A DNA stretch of 64,000 nt from positions 470,266 through 534,265 of the forward strand of contig MU001514.1 of assembly GCA_010093485.1 (NCBI GenBank). The letters are read 5' to 3'. Under the pieces are notes generated by a model. It was not told where the DNA came from and did no database searches. It saw only the letters and a program-made list of their open reading frames with translations. The position numbers were made by a program, and so were the translations under genes. How positions within the stretch are numbered: position 1 is the first letter of the stretch; every line of letters begins with the position of its first letter. Of this stretch, positions 48,350 through 59,849 are shown piece by piece. The stretch comes from Karstenula rhodostoma CBS 690.94. Its lineage: Eukaryota > Ascomycota > Dothideomycetes > Pleosporales > Didymosphaeriaceae.

Positions 48350-49405
48350 ATGGTACCCCGGCGTGATGGGCTTAATGCTCAGAAGCGAGATGGCGACGAC
48401 CGCCCTCCCTGGGTGACTGACGACGGCAATCCGATGCCCACCACCTCATCTCAGTTCTTAAGACCTACTGGCGACGATGATGATCACTCTCAGTACGGCC
48501 CGCCCTCTTCGGTGGACTGGAAAGCAACATCTGGGGTGATACCGCCGTTCGTGAGCCAACACTTCACCTCGAGCACACAGCCTGCATCAACTACAGAAAA
48601 CAGCCACATTCAGCATTCAACAAGCAAATACACGGCTACCGCGACACATACCTCATCGTCAGCGCAAACCCCCTCTGCCACCTTTCCCAGCATCGAAGGA
48701 GGATCAACGGCAGATAATGAAAGAAAGGAGCATTCAAACCAGGGGCCAATGTACGCGGCCGCAGGTGCCGCCCCTGTTGTTGTCATCGCCATCATCGGTT
48801 TCGTTGTCTTCTTCTGTATGCGGAAGCGACGGAAGCAGAGGCAACAAGCGGCAGCGCGAAGCCATGTGGTGCCGGAGATGAAATTCCAACAACTCATGGT
48901 GCATGCATACAGGGCTCCTGCGATCCCGGTCTCGAGAGCACCTTCGTATACTTCTCATACGCACAGCATGCAGCGTCCGACCTCACCGCCGCCCGTCATT
49001 CTAGGTCCGATATCGGCGGGTTCCAACGGCAACTACATGACTGGAATCGATACGTCGGATGTCATGTCGACACGAAACGAGCGGACAGGGTTGGGCAATC
49101 CGTTCGCAGATGGTAGCAGCCTTCACGAAGAGCCGCCTCCGCCATACCAACCTCGAAGCCTTGCCTCACGGAATAGTAGCCTCAGGGTTCCTCGCTCGTC
49201 GAGGTCCATGTCGTCACAGTACTCCCGTCACTCTTCTCAAAGACAGGTCTTCCGGCCGCTGCAGAATCCATTCGAAGACCCGCGGTCGGATGATGCAGTG
49301 TCGAATTTGTCAGGACCCACTCTGCACCGGAACTCTGACAGCATGTCCATTGTGTCCGACCTTTCGTACCAGCAGGATCCGCAGGCTGGCAGAAGGGCGA
49401 CTTGA
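48350..49405 (+). CDS. single-pass membrane protein with PY motif, function unknown
   Basis: Single exon, 351 aa. The N-terminal 130 residues are Ser/Thr-rich and acidic, without a signal peptide. One membrane segment lies at about 137-157 (APVVVIAIIGFVVFFC), followed by RKRRKQRQQ, so the protein is probably N-out with a cytosolic tail of about 190 aa. The tail is rich in Ser, Arg and Pro. It carries EEPPPPYQP, a PPxY motif of the kind bound by Rsp5/Nedd4-type WW domains, and NPFxD-like sequences twice (NPFADGS, NPFEDPR). Adaptor or sensor roles are possible, but none is shown. Lack of a signal peptide might mean that a 5' exon was missed. Confidence 0.75.
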   Translation: MVPRRDGLNAQKRDGDDRPPWVTDDGNPMPTTSSQFLRPTGDDDDHSQYGPPSSVDWKATSGVIPPFVSQHFTSSTQPASTTENSHIQHSTSKYTATATHTSSSAQTPSATFPSIEGGSTADNERKEHSNQGPMYAAAGAAPVVVIAIIGFVVFFCMRKRRKQRQQAAARSHVVPEMKFQQLMVHAYRAPAIPVSRAPSYTSHTHSMQRPTSPPPVILGPISAGSNGNYMTGIDTSDVMSTRNERTGLGNPFADGSSLHEEPPPPYQPRSLASRNSSLRVPRSSRSMSSQYSRHSSQRQVFRPLQNPFEDPRSDDAVSNLSGPTLHRNSDSMSIVSDLSYQQDPQAGRRAT

Positions 49406-51824
49406 TGACAGCGCTCCCATCGAGGGACGTTTGACCATACCGCGCTAATGGTCTGGATTCGGTACCTACTCGCATTTTAGGGTGGTACGGGACCGCATTG
49501 GGTGGTCGGCTTCCTGGCCCACGACCGTATGCTGTCATACAATGGCAATGCCAATGCGTGAAGCGTATGGAGTCCGGGACCAAGACACTTTCTACTCGTT
49601 ACTACTTGTATATGCTTTTGGAAAGGGGTTTGTTGGTTATTGGCCCACTTTGTATGACAGCGATAGCGGACGCCATTGTTTTCTTTTCGGTGCATGGTGG
49701 AACTGTACGTACTAAAGCATGAAAATTGGGTCAAACGTAGCAGCCGAAGTTAATGCAACGAATTTACGAGTTGATTTCTGGGCCGAACTCCAGCTTCCTT
49801 GGTACCTTGCTTGCCAACGTGTAGCGTTCAGCCGCAGGATTCCGAAATAGAGTTCACTAGGCCAGCCCCTCACATGGAAGAAGGTATGGGGTGTCCGTCC
49901 TAGACCCACGGCATGGAGATGAGGAGGGGCAAGGTGGGATGATGGCCAGTTGATGGCGACATTGTCCAGCTCCCTTGCTGCAATGCTGGAGGATTCGGAT
50001 TGGCCATTGGCGGTGGCGGTGGCGGTGGCTGCAGACTGGCGGAATTCGTCCTGTACCTTGCATGAAGACGAAAGCGCTGGATAAGCGAGCATGTGATGTG
50101 AAGCGTAATTTTGGCGATGCTAGGGTACCGAAGAGCACCGGAAGCTCCCCACATGGATGCTGTGCCTCGGAGACTGTACCGCAAGACCACGCGAGGTCAC
50201 CAAAGCGACTCTTGTGTCTCGGATGTTTGTTTCTTCGCTTCATCGCCGCCAGAAGCACACATGCGGCTGCCACCAACTCTTCCGGGTCGTCCGCGGCTCC
50301 TTCGTGGGCTTCTCCCGCTTCGAGGATGAGGTGGTCGCCCCAAGCCAACTCGAAGGGCAATTCGGCCGCCATGCTAGACGATGGAAGATGGATCCGTCGC
50401 GATTGGCCGCATCTTAACATGGGATTTCCAGATTTGCAGGGTGCAGGCCCGCTCGGATATGGGAGCAGGCGCAGGCGCAGGCACAGGGCAGACGGGACTA
50501 CCTGTGTAGAGCTGCCAGCTGGAGAGGTGTGATAGGCTGCCCTTTTGCTGCTGCGAGCCCTGGCAGAGTGGCCATGTTGGCTTCCGGAGAGGAGAGAGGA
50601 GAGCAGTCGCGGCGGGCTCGAGACGAGATGGTGAAGTGAGTGGTGGAGCATCTCCAGCGTGAAGGGCCGGGAGCTGTTAGCGGATCGCAGGTGCGATCTA
50701 GTACACCGCCGCGTGTTTCCACGATGCGTCCACCACCCTCCGTGCATCCTCTCAGCGGCCTCGATGTATTGTGCCGGCAGCCATCCAATCTGGCCCTTCA
50801 CCTCCCCGGGCGCCGCTAACCGCCCAGCCTATCGTACAGCTTGCCCTGTGCCGAGCCGCAGCGGAGGCTCCTCTCCTCCGCTGGCGCTGTGAATGCCTTC
50901 ATAGCACCCCCTGCCAATAATGAAGCTGCCCCCAATGCATCCCCACGAACATGCCAGCCCGCTACGGCGCGGTACCTGATCTGCTCCTGCACGATCCCTA
51001 GCCTCAGGAGGGCTGCATCTGCATTCCTGACCGCGCGCGCCGTCGCCGGGCCACCCTCTCATTGGCAAGTCTCAATAATTCTGGTCTCAGTAATTCTTTG
51101 CACACTTCGCCGGCCCCACAGCTCTCGCTCCGCGAAGAAAAACATACCGCCTTCATCCCACGAAGCGGCCTGAGCTCTTTGACCCCTCCAGAGCCCTGGC
51201 TTGCAGACGTCGCCGCCGACTGCTGCCGTCTACCCCTTCGTGTGGCTTCGTACCTGCAGCACGTCTCACAGGACACCAGAGCCCTGCCTCTTCGAGCGTC
51301 CTTCAGCGTCGACTGTACCACGCCCGCGCTGCCCTGCCGGCACTGCCGCTGCTCCAGCTCGAAAGACAAGACGATTCCTCTGCCAGAGCGCCTCCGTCTG
51401 CTCGTCCCCGCCGCCCTCGACACCCTCGACCCCCTCCGACCCGCCGCCCTGACAGAGCTACGCTACATGCTATCTGCGGTCCCGACATTGTTTCACCGGC
51501 TTTGCTATGAGTCTGGATCACCACATATATGGGTATGAGCTTCCTTCTACCCGGTTCAAGCGCGGCGTATCCCCCACCAGGCACCGAGCTTTGCGAGACA
51601 GGATGATGCTGGGGCCCGGCGAGGCACGTTTTGGAGCGGACCCACGGGCAGCCATGAACGGCTGTTCTGCCTGTCTGCGATATTCGTTCTGCTTCATGGA
51701 TCGCCCAATTGGGGTGTAGCCCAGGCAGAGCGAAGGCAGCACCGCACGGTTGCCGCTCCAGAGCTCCTTCCCGACCCCAAGCTCCATCCGAGTCCCAGTC
51801 AGCAGAACACATCATGGACCTCCT
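49406..51824. other. 2.4 kb without a supported gene
   Basis: Long frames exist on both strands (49857-50801 minus, 49975-50532 plus, 51062-51538 plus) but they compete, lack ATG starts at sensible places or show no domain. The right part probably includes promoter and 5' UTR of the PHD gene. A TGGCGG run occurs near 50009-50030. Confidence 0.4.
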
Positions 51825-54169
51825 ATGTCGCCACCAAATTTCTGTATATCCTTCGCGTTTCTACGTCATGTTCCTTCCTCGTTTTGCGCCTGCCCCTTAG
51901 TGTACCCCAAAACGTTCCAAAGCTAACGGCCTGTCGTCTCGTTAGATCTTCCGACTGGCACCTTCCCAGTCCCACCTCCACGCCAAAGTCCGTCGGCCCG
52001 GATCCGACGTTGAAGACGCCTAGAACCGAGTTGTTTCCTCAATCCCACTTTCTCGACGCCTGGTCGACGCCACGAGTCAATGGGCAGCAGACGCCTGCCC
52101 AGACCCCGACATTCGCCATCTCGACACCCATAGAGCGCCCGTCGACGTCACAAAGTCTGAAGGTCCGCACACCTGAAGACCCCGATTTCCATGTCAATCA
52201 CTTCGCTGTGACCAATCTCCCGCTGCCACCTGTTGACCCGTCACGGAGGCTATCGTCGTCGCCCGACCCTCAATCTGTGAACAATATTGGAGCAGTTCCC
52301 CAAGAGCACATGTCCACTCGGCCCCGTCCGCTCAGTATGGATACCTCGCAGATGCAGACACCGCCTCCCACGAGGGGTGCCACGTCTCGCCGATTGCAAC
52401 ATAGTGCGGGAAATGTTTCTACACCAGCCACCGTGGTTGCACGCACGCCAGGGCAGGCTTATCCGGGTGACGGCTGGTTCAGTCAGACGCCGCTCGGCTA
52501 TCCTAGCCTTCAGTTCTCGCCTGACATGGTCCAATTTCCCAGTACTGGTCCAATGTCTGCACCTGCTCTTCCTCACTCGCGGTTATTCTGGGATCAGTCC
52601 CACGAAGCTTCTCGGATGGACGTAGACATGCCCCTTGCATCCGATCCGTTCGGCCCTACCCCACACAAGATTGAAGGCAACATGAATTGGCAGACATTCC
52701 ACACTCCGGCTGACAACCAGATGAACCCTCAAGCCTTTCAGCCTCTCCAAGGACTGCAATCATCGCCCGGTCTGATGTCTTCTTTCGCCACTAGCAACGC
52801 CGGTGATGTATCAATCTCACGACCGGCCTCCTTTGTCTCAACGTCAGGTGGTGTGGATCCTAGCATGCTTTTTAGCTTCTCGAGCCCAGGTCCAGCCTCA
52901 TCGTTCAACATGTCTATGCCAATGCCCAATAAGCCAGCGGAGAACAGACAACCATACGAGACGCAGCTGAGGGAATCGATGCGGGAAAGGGAGGTAGCGA
53001 GGAAGTCGAAGGGCCAACACTCCCGTACTAGCACCAACTCTTCAAACGCATCATTCGAGGCACGACCCGGGTTGCAGCGAAGCAACACGGACAGTGGCTT
53101 CAGAAAAAGCAGACCTTCTTCTATGGAGTCACGTTCATCCGGCTCAGCTGTGGCCTACAACATTCCTCGACGTTCCTCGCCTTTGAAACGATCAAGCGGT
53201 GGCTCACTCATGGCAATACCTGAGGTTCGTAGACCCAGAACCCGTCTAATAATCGACGAAACCGGTAGAGCTCGGACGGAAACCGTGCCGGCAGACGAAG
53301 AAGAGGAAGATAGGCAGGAAACCCGCAAAACCCCTCTGGACTTGCGGGCGCAATATCCAGGCTTGTGGAATGACGAAGATGACAGCTACTCAGAAGAAGA
53401 GGTTACCCCTCAGGCCATCACACTCAGCCGCAACGCATCGTTTAATATGCCGCAACGTCGCACTTCTAAGCACGCTCGCAACGATAGTGGTGAAATCAGC
53501 CGGTCCAACTCTTTCAAGATCCCAAGGCCAGCATCAAGACCATCGTCTGTAGTCTTTGACAAGGCGTCTTTTGACACGGTTCGACCGGTACGGAGGGTTA
53601 CCGACAACTCGCACAGGAGGTTTAGCATGATGGATTTTCCATCTCCTTTCGATGACCCTCAGGAAGGCGCCGATCGGTTGTCGTCTGACTCTCCAGGGGA
53701 CGCACTGGGCGCTTTGAAGAAGGCTGTAGCGGGTCGGCAGAAACAGCGCTCTGCCCACAACACCCTGCACGCCCACAATCAACGCTGGGCTCAAGCTTCG
53801 GCCGATATCGCTCACGGACAGCCGGTCTCATTCGATCCATTCAGCAACGCATTCAGTGTTTCTCCTGCGAATACCTCTGATACGGCCTTGACGACGCCAT
53901 CGACCGATCGTAGTAGTCTATCGAACGATACCACACGCTGTGTCTGTAATGGATCTGACGATGGTCGACCTATGATATTGTGCGAGAGTTGCAGAAATTG
54001 GTTGCACATGCCCTGCGTTGGAATACTCCACGAAAACAACCTACCCCCAGTGTATGTTTGCGTTTTCTGTACGGGCCAAACACCTTTAGTTCGTGGTGGC
54101 AGGGTGAGGGGACCGATGCCCGGTCTCTTTGATTCGCCGCTCACCCACAAGTCGGTCTACCGACGATGA
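51825..54169 (+). CDS. PHD-finger protein, disordered N-terminus (start tentative)
   Basis: Likely nuclear chromatin reader. The secure part is exon 51946-54169 (about 741 aa), preceded by CTAAC and the acceptor CGTTAG. The C-terminus holds one PHD zinc finger (Cys4-His-Cys3): CVCNGSDD, MILCESCRNWLHMPCVG and YVCVFC give the eight metal ligands. The rest is Ser/Pro/Thr-rich and disordered, with basic patches (RRPRTRLIIDETGRARTE) and an acidic patch (DEEEEDRQE). The only simple ATG model I found is 51825-51901 joined to 51946 (766 aa), whose first 25 residues look non-coding. The frame is open without stop far upstream but lacks ATG, so a different 5' exon is possible. The specific PHD subfamily is not assigned. 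Confidence 0.82.
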
Positions 54170-55070
54170 CCATATTACACGCACATCGGCAAAAGCAGCA
54201 TCTTGCCCAAGTTTTGAATATCCTGTGTTTCTCCATGAGAGGCAACACGTGGAAAACATAATCAGATCTTGACAGCAGAGCCGTCGCTGCTCACATTAGC
54301 CCAAGTATGACTCTTTCATTCCGTAACACCAGGATACCCGAGGCTCGATTGATCAATTTGATTAATTTCTGCACACGCCACTTCTCGGTTTTCGATTTCC
54401 ACTTTCTGTATGCAGCATTTCATTCCCGGAGCGTTGATTGAGCGAACAGCATGGATACAACAGCATACACTCTCACCGGTATACCGTCTCCACGGTCCTT
54501 ACACGCCACGCTAATCACCAAGCTGGACACTGATTGTCGGCTCTCTTGAGCTGAGATCCACAAGCCAGCAACCAGACAGTGATGATGTGCCCCCTCACCC
54601 GACCTTCCCGACGCACCATCCGATAATTGTGCCTGTCCTACCGTTGGATCTGGTTTAATATCATGTCATTTCGTTCCTTATAAGGGGAGATACGCATTGC
54701 GGAAGTAATGCTGACGAGCATACGTTTTTCTTTTGTTTACTTCGTTACGTTCCCTCTAATGTGTTCGACGAGAACGTTCGATGGATGATAATGAGTGGAT
54801 GGAAATGAACAGATCGGACACGCAGATATGGGGAGACCGACAAATGGAATGTAAATAGGCTCCACGGAATGAAGAAAACAGGCTGAAGGCCGAAGTTTTG
54901 TCATGCACGCAAATGTGCGTTACTGATCTTGCATATGGTGCCCTGGAGTGATTGTGCTATGCTGTGCTGTGAAGCGTGCTGAATAAGTGGGCTTGGCTAG
55001 CGTCATCGCTCCTCGAGTTCGTTGTCAAGCATGCGGTGTGCATCAGCAATTACAGACTTCAGCCGCCAAC
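54170..55070. other. intergenic, 0.9 kb
   Basis: Between the PHD gene and the proline-rich protein gene. No gene, RNA or repeat seen. Confidence 0.5.
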
Positions 55071-56287
55071 ATGAGTGGCCTCAAAAACATCGCAAAAGGT
55101 GGATGGCGTCCGGGAGGGAAGGGGGAAGGAGGCAAGGAGAGCTGGAGGAGCGACTTTAAAGGCGTCAACACGGTGGTACGTTCTACCGCATGCTATCACA
55201 CCATGGCACGTTTCACTGACAGACGATAAAGGCAGGATGGAAGAACAAGGCTATGGGTAAAAGCAGCGATCCTGCGGAAGATCCTCATGCGCACGTCTCC
55301 GCACCGCTATCCACTCTAAAAGATCCATCATCTTTCCCTCCACCACCAAAGCACCGCGCATACTATGGAGACGCAGCTGGCCCGGCCAGGCCACGAGCGA
55401 CCAGAGCGGAGGAAGAAGCACAGCAGAGACAAGAAGAGGATGCGAGTAGGCCGGCGCCAGGACCATACACCGCAGATACGACTGGACTGAATACCGCCCA
55501 TCTGCCCAAGCCGCCGGCGTTCAGACCTGGTCAAACGCCGCCTCCAGCCGTTGCACACTCTACGAAGCCAAAACCGAAGCCCGGCCTACCGCCTCGACTG
55601 CCACCCAGACAAAACTCGAACCCGAACGAGTATGCGCCCGCGCCGCCGCCTACGTATAACGAGTCTTTACAAGATAGCACTGCTGCGGGAGGATATTTGA
55701 ACCAGGGCGCGATGAACAGGCTAGGCCAAGCAGGCGTTGCTGTTCCTGGCTTCGAGATCGGACGCAACGCATCCCCGCCTGTACCTCCACGCCAGACATC
55801 ATCACCGGCACCTATGTCGCCCCCGCCTGCACCAAGTCGTAGCAGCTCACAGCTTAGTGAGCTGCAGTCTCGTTTTGCCGGCATGAACACTTCCTCATCC
55901 ACTTCACCTTCGGCATCTGCCTCGTCTGGAACTACGTGGGCCGAGAAGCAAGCCGCCCTCAAAACCGCAAACAACCTCCACAGAGACCCATCCCAGGTTT
56001 CCTTCTCAGACGCGCGGACCGCCGCCTCCACAGCGAATAACTTCCGCGAACGACACGGAGACCAGCTGACAGCGGCCCGGACCAAAGCAAGCGCCTTCAA
56101 CCAAAAGTACAACATCTCAGGGCGCATGAGCAGTCTGGCTTCGGGGTCAAAGGCGAGCCCACCGCCCTCGCCAACCACGGGCGGTCTGGGGAAGAAACCT
56201 CCGCCTCCGCCGCCGCCGAAGAAGAAAGAGCTTGGTGGGATAGCGCAGCCGCCCCCGATTCCGCTGAGTAGCAAACCGAAGTTTTGA
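55071..56287 (+). CDS. proline-rich cytoplasmic protein, function unknown (possibly AIM3-like)
   Basis: Exons 55071-55175 and 55232-56287 give 386 aa; splicing yields FKGVNTVAGWKNKAMGKSS. The N-terminus (MSGLKNIAKGGWRPGGKG) is basic and Gly-rich. The middle and C-terminal parts are Pro/Ser-rich with many PxxP-type tracts (PKPKPGLPPRLPPRQ, KKPPPPPPPKKK) and a final PPPIPLSSKPKF. Helical stretches around WAEKQAALKTANNLHR and TAARTKASAFNQKYNIS are the only likely folded parts. The proline tracts suggest SH3-domain partners in the actin/endocytic cortex. The resemblance to AIM3-type fungal proteins is a weak impression. Confidence 0.78.
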
Positions 56288-57206
56288 GGGTGTGGTTGTA
56301 ATGGGGTGTTTTGGACGGGAGAGTATGGCATTACTAGGCTGTTGGAATTGTATACCCGTTGCCTTTTGTGTGAATGTGGCTTGATGTATGGATTGGAGGG
56401 CATGCGAAGAGAAGACACGTCAAGTTTCTCTACAAACCCCCATCAAACACGCGGCTTGGATTCACATTCAGTATCCATGCTACTTCGCATAACGGCACCA
56501 GCCTCGCGCTCAAAGCTTGGACACGAGGGGTACCTTTGTACTATTGTAGCTCAGGGTCCCAGCACCCCTGCAGGCGGCAGGTGGCACGACTCGCAGCAGT
56601 TGGTATTCACCTCCACCGCGGCCCCTCTCGTGCCCATCTGTTCGTCCACAGCGTCACCGCCACTGACCGCCATCGGCTAGCCTTGCGAGCCACGTCCCAA
56701 GCCCTTACCGGCGGCGCAAGTCAACGTTTCTACCAGATGCAGCTACGTTTCCGAGGACTCGACCACTCAGGCGCGGTGCTGTGGCCGAGGCTTTTAGCGG
56801 ATGGGGGCGCTAGTCGTGCCGCCGTGCTAGGGCCTGCCGCCTGTGTGTGTCGTGAATTTTTTAAAGACGCCCAGTCCTCTCTGTAGTGTGCGATTGTCCT
56901 GGAGCGAGTGCATTTGTGTGGGCCATCAAGCTGCTCTTCTGTCCTTGCTTGCATTGCTTGTCCGCTTTGTTGTTTGCTTGACTGTGCATTTCTTGTCGGG
57001 CCCAGTCGCAGCGTTGGGAAGCTCCCTGAGAACTTCTTGAGGTATGTCGTCACCGCGTCGCGATAGGGCACGGCAAACAAGAGCGCGTTGCGCCCCAGAC
57101 TGACTCTTCCTCTCGCCCCCAGACCCCAGACGCAATTGACGAGCAAACGCGTCCGCAGTACTTGCTCCGTTCCTCAACATCTCCGTGCCACCGCCGCATC
57201 CCCATC
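56288..57206. other. intergenic, 0.9 kb
   Basis: Between the proline-rich protein and the elongase genes. A GC-rich frame at 56374-56886 is not supported. Likely contains the elongase promoter and 5' UTR. Confidence 0.45.
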
Positions 57207-59012
57207 ATGTCGGGCGCAGGACCGACCCTCTACCCGGGCGAGTTCCCCAAGTGGGCCGTCTTCAGATTCCCTCCGGACGCCGCACCGCCTGCGATCCCCC
57301 CGCCCGTCGCCGACGCTCCCTTCACCAGCTTCAGGAACCCGTTCCCCATCCCCGCCAACATCTACAACGCCGTGCTGCAGCCCATCGTCCCCCTGACCGT
57401 TGCTACCGTGTACGCGACCACCATCTCGCTCCTCAACGCCTACAACCGAAAGCATGGAAACAAGCCGTGGAAGATCAGCAAGACGCGCGCCTTCTTCATC
57501 TTCGTCATCTTCCACAATGTGTTGCTGGCCGTGTACTCGGCCGTCACCTGCTGGGCCATGATCCGCTCGCTCAAGCATGCCATACCGCACTACACGGAGC
57601 CGAACGCGCTCGTGGGCACCGTCGATGCCCTGTGCAAGATCCACGGTCCCCGCGGTCTGGGTGACGCGGTCACATACAACTCGGAGACGCAGCAGTGGCA
57701 GAGCTCGAATCGCAACATCCAGCTGGATTCCAATGGCCTCCCCCAGTCGGACGATCTTGGTCGTGTCTGGAACGAGGGTCTTGCTTTCTGGGGCTGGATC
57801 TTTTACCTGTCCAAGTTCTACGAGGTCATCGACACGCTCATCATCATCTTCAAGGGCAAGCGGAGCACTACTCTGCAGACGTACCACCACGCCGGTGCCA
57901 TGCTAAGCATGTGGTCTGGCATTCGCTACATGTCCCCTCCCATCTGGATGTTTGCGCTCGTCAACTCTGGCATCCACGCCATGATGGTATGTACCCATTA
58001 GATAGTCCTCTTCGCCTGCTGACAATCACAGTACACATACTACACCGTCTCCGCCCTCGGTTTCCGTGTCCCTCAGGGCATCAAGCGCACACTCACCACC
58101 ATGCAAATCACCCAGTTCCTCGTGGGCGTGACCTATGCAGCCATCCACCTCTTCGTCTCATACACCGTCCCCGTCTCAGTCGCTTATGAAGTCGCCGAGA
58201 ACGTCCTCCCCAAGCTCAACGCCTCGTCCATTGCCTCAGCAGCGTCGTCAGTTGCCTCTACTGCCGTTCCTGTTACCACCGGCGCCGGTCTTGCTTTCCT
58301 CAAGAAGTGGATCTACCGCGCCGCTGGCGACGAGGGCCTCGCTGAGAACGTCTTCGCTGCCCCTGCCACAACTCCCGCACCCTTCGCCGGAGCTCCCCAG
58401 CACGCCCAGCACCCCATCCAGCACCCCATCCAGCACGCAACCCACACCCGCACTGTTTACCGTACCCAGTACGAGCACGTTCCTTGCATTGACACTTCTG
58501 GCCAGGCTTTCGCCATCTACCTCAACCTCATCTACCTCGCCCCCTTGACCATCCTGTTCATGCGCTTCTTCGTCAAGTCGTACATGCGCCGCGGTTCCCC
58601 CAATACTAAGCACCGCACGACGCAGCAGCATATCGCGAAGTCGACCCGCGACGCAATCCACGGTGTAGACCGCGAGATCGAGTCGCTCGGCAAGTCTGCC
58701 GAGGACGGCGTCGACGCATTCATGAACGGCCGCGGGCGCCTCGCAGCCAACGGCGAGAAGAAGAGCGCAAAGCCCAACGGAGAGCAAAGGAACGGTAATG
58801 GTACACTCAGCCCTGAGAATCGCAAGTTCGTCGACTCACTTAATACGAAGGTTAGCCAGGAGCTGGAGCGCATCGGGGAAGACGACGCGGGGAGCAGGGA
58901 CCGCGCGAGGAAGCTAGCGAAGGAGGCGGTTGATGGGACGCCGAAGAAGGAGAGGGGGTCTAGTCCCGAAGGCGACCAGACTACGATTCTGGGGAGGCCG
59001 AATGCAGAGTAG
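57207..59012 (+). CDS. ELO-family very-long-chain fatty acid elongase (variant His box)
   Basis: ER 3-ketoacyl-CoA synthase of the ELO type, elongating fatty acids for sphingolipids or storage lipids. Exons 57207-57986 and 58032-59012 give 586 aa. ELO signatures in order are KFYEVIDT (K203 to T210), the histidine box QTYHHAG (Q224; most ELOs have HxxHH), and NSGIHAMMYTYY across the exon junction. Membrane segments occur throughout 60-460. The C-terminal tail of about 145 residues is charged and disordered, longer than in typical ELOs (about 300-350 aa), and an Ala/Ser/Pro-rich insertion with repeated HPIQHPIQ lies near 360-405. The fungal subgroup with a Q-x-x-HH box has not been assigned a chain-length preference here. 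Confidence 0.88.
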
Positions 59013-59849
59013 GGGTCGAGGGGAGACACGGTACGGTATGGAGTTCTCCGTTATAGAGGGAGATCCGGCATGGGAATAGGATCGGATCAGGGAATGGCAG
59101 ACGCATTGGCGTATGGAAAAGCTTGACCGTGCCTCAGCGCTGTTTTGTAGGTACTTGCTGGGCTTTTGCAGTGGTACTACGAGATGACGGCACTCGGGCA
59201 GCGGATACGGAAGGGCGTTTTGTAACACTAGCAACGACCTAGACTCTTTAATGGATGAACACTTTCCACAGCTATTCACGCTATCCCTTGAAAGTCCGGT
59301 GTGGGCGGAAAAAACGTGCACGTAATTGGTTGAGCATCAAGGTAGCAGTAGTGGAAACCTGTCATGGCATAACCATTTTCCCTGCCACTATAAGAACGCT
59401 TCTTGTATCCCGTCTTATACGTGAACATCATGAGAGCGTCGTCGCGGTGGATTCTTCGCTGGTCGGTTTAGTTCTTTCCTAAACGAGCTAGCGCGTCAAG
59501 GGTTCGAGCGCGACTTGAAGTCGAGCATCGCGTAGCTCTGACACCACAACACTTGCAAGAACTTGCTTGCGAAACGGTTCTCACCACGCCAAATACCCAT
59601 TGATTATTGAGCTCTGAACAGCCTGCACACGGGTTTGGTTGGGACTTTGGCACGAGCTGAGCAGGACGACAAACAACGTTTACCCTCGCACTTGCAAGAG
59701 CTCGGATGGGCACAAGGACACAACATTCGAATGCACGCTTGAGGTTCACAATCTGGGACCCTGAATCGGCTGTGTCCAGCCCGCTCACCTCCCTGTGACC
59801 GCGATTTACAACTTCCAACAACTCAACTCTACGAGTCAACAATCGCAAG
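59013..59849. other. intergenic, 0.8 kb
   Basis: Between the elongase and APC10 genes. No supported gene, RNA or repeat. Confidence 0.5.

Noticed and set aside
49857..50801. 314-codon minus ORF
   Set aside because: Starts without ATG and ends in a repetitive HRHRHR-type translation; only the short SH3-like start is of interest and is listed as a weak finding.
51062..51538. Plus ORF upstream of the PHD gene as first exon
   Set aside because: The frame starts at TTG and has no ATG until near its end; a splice to the PHD exon could be phased only by arbitrary choices.
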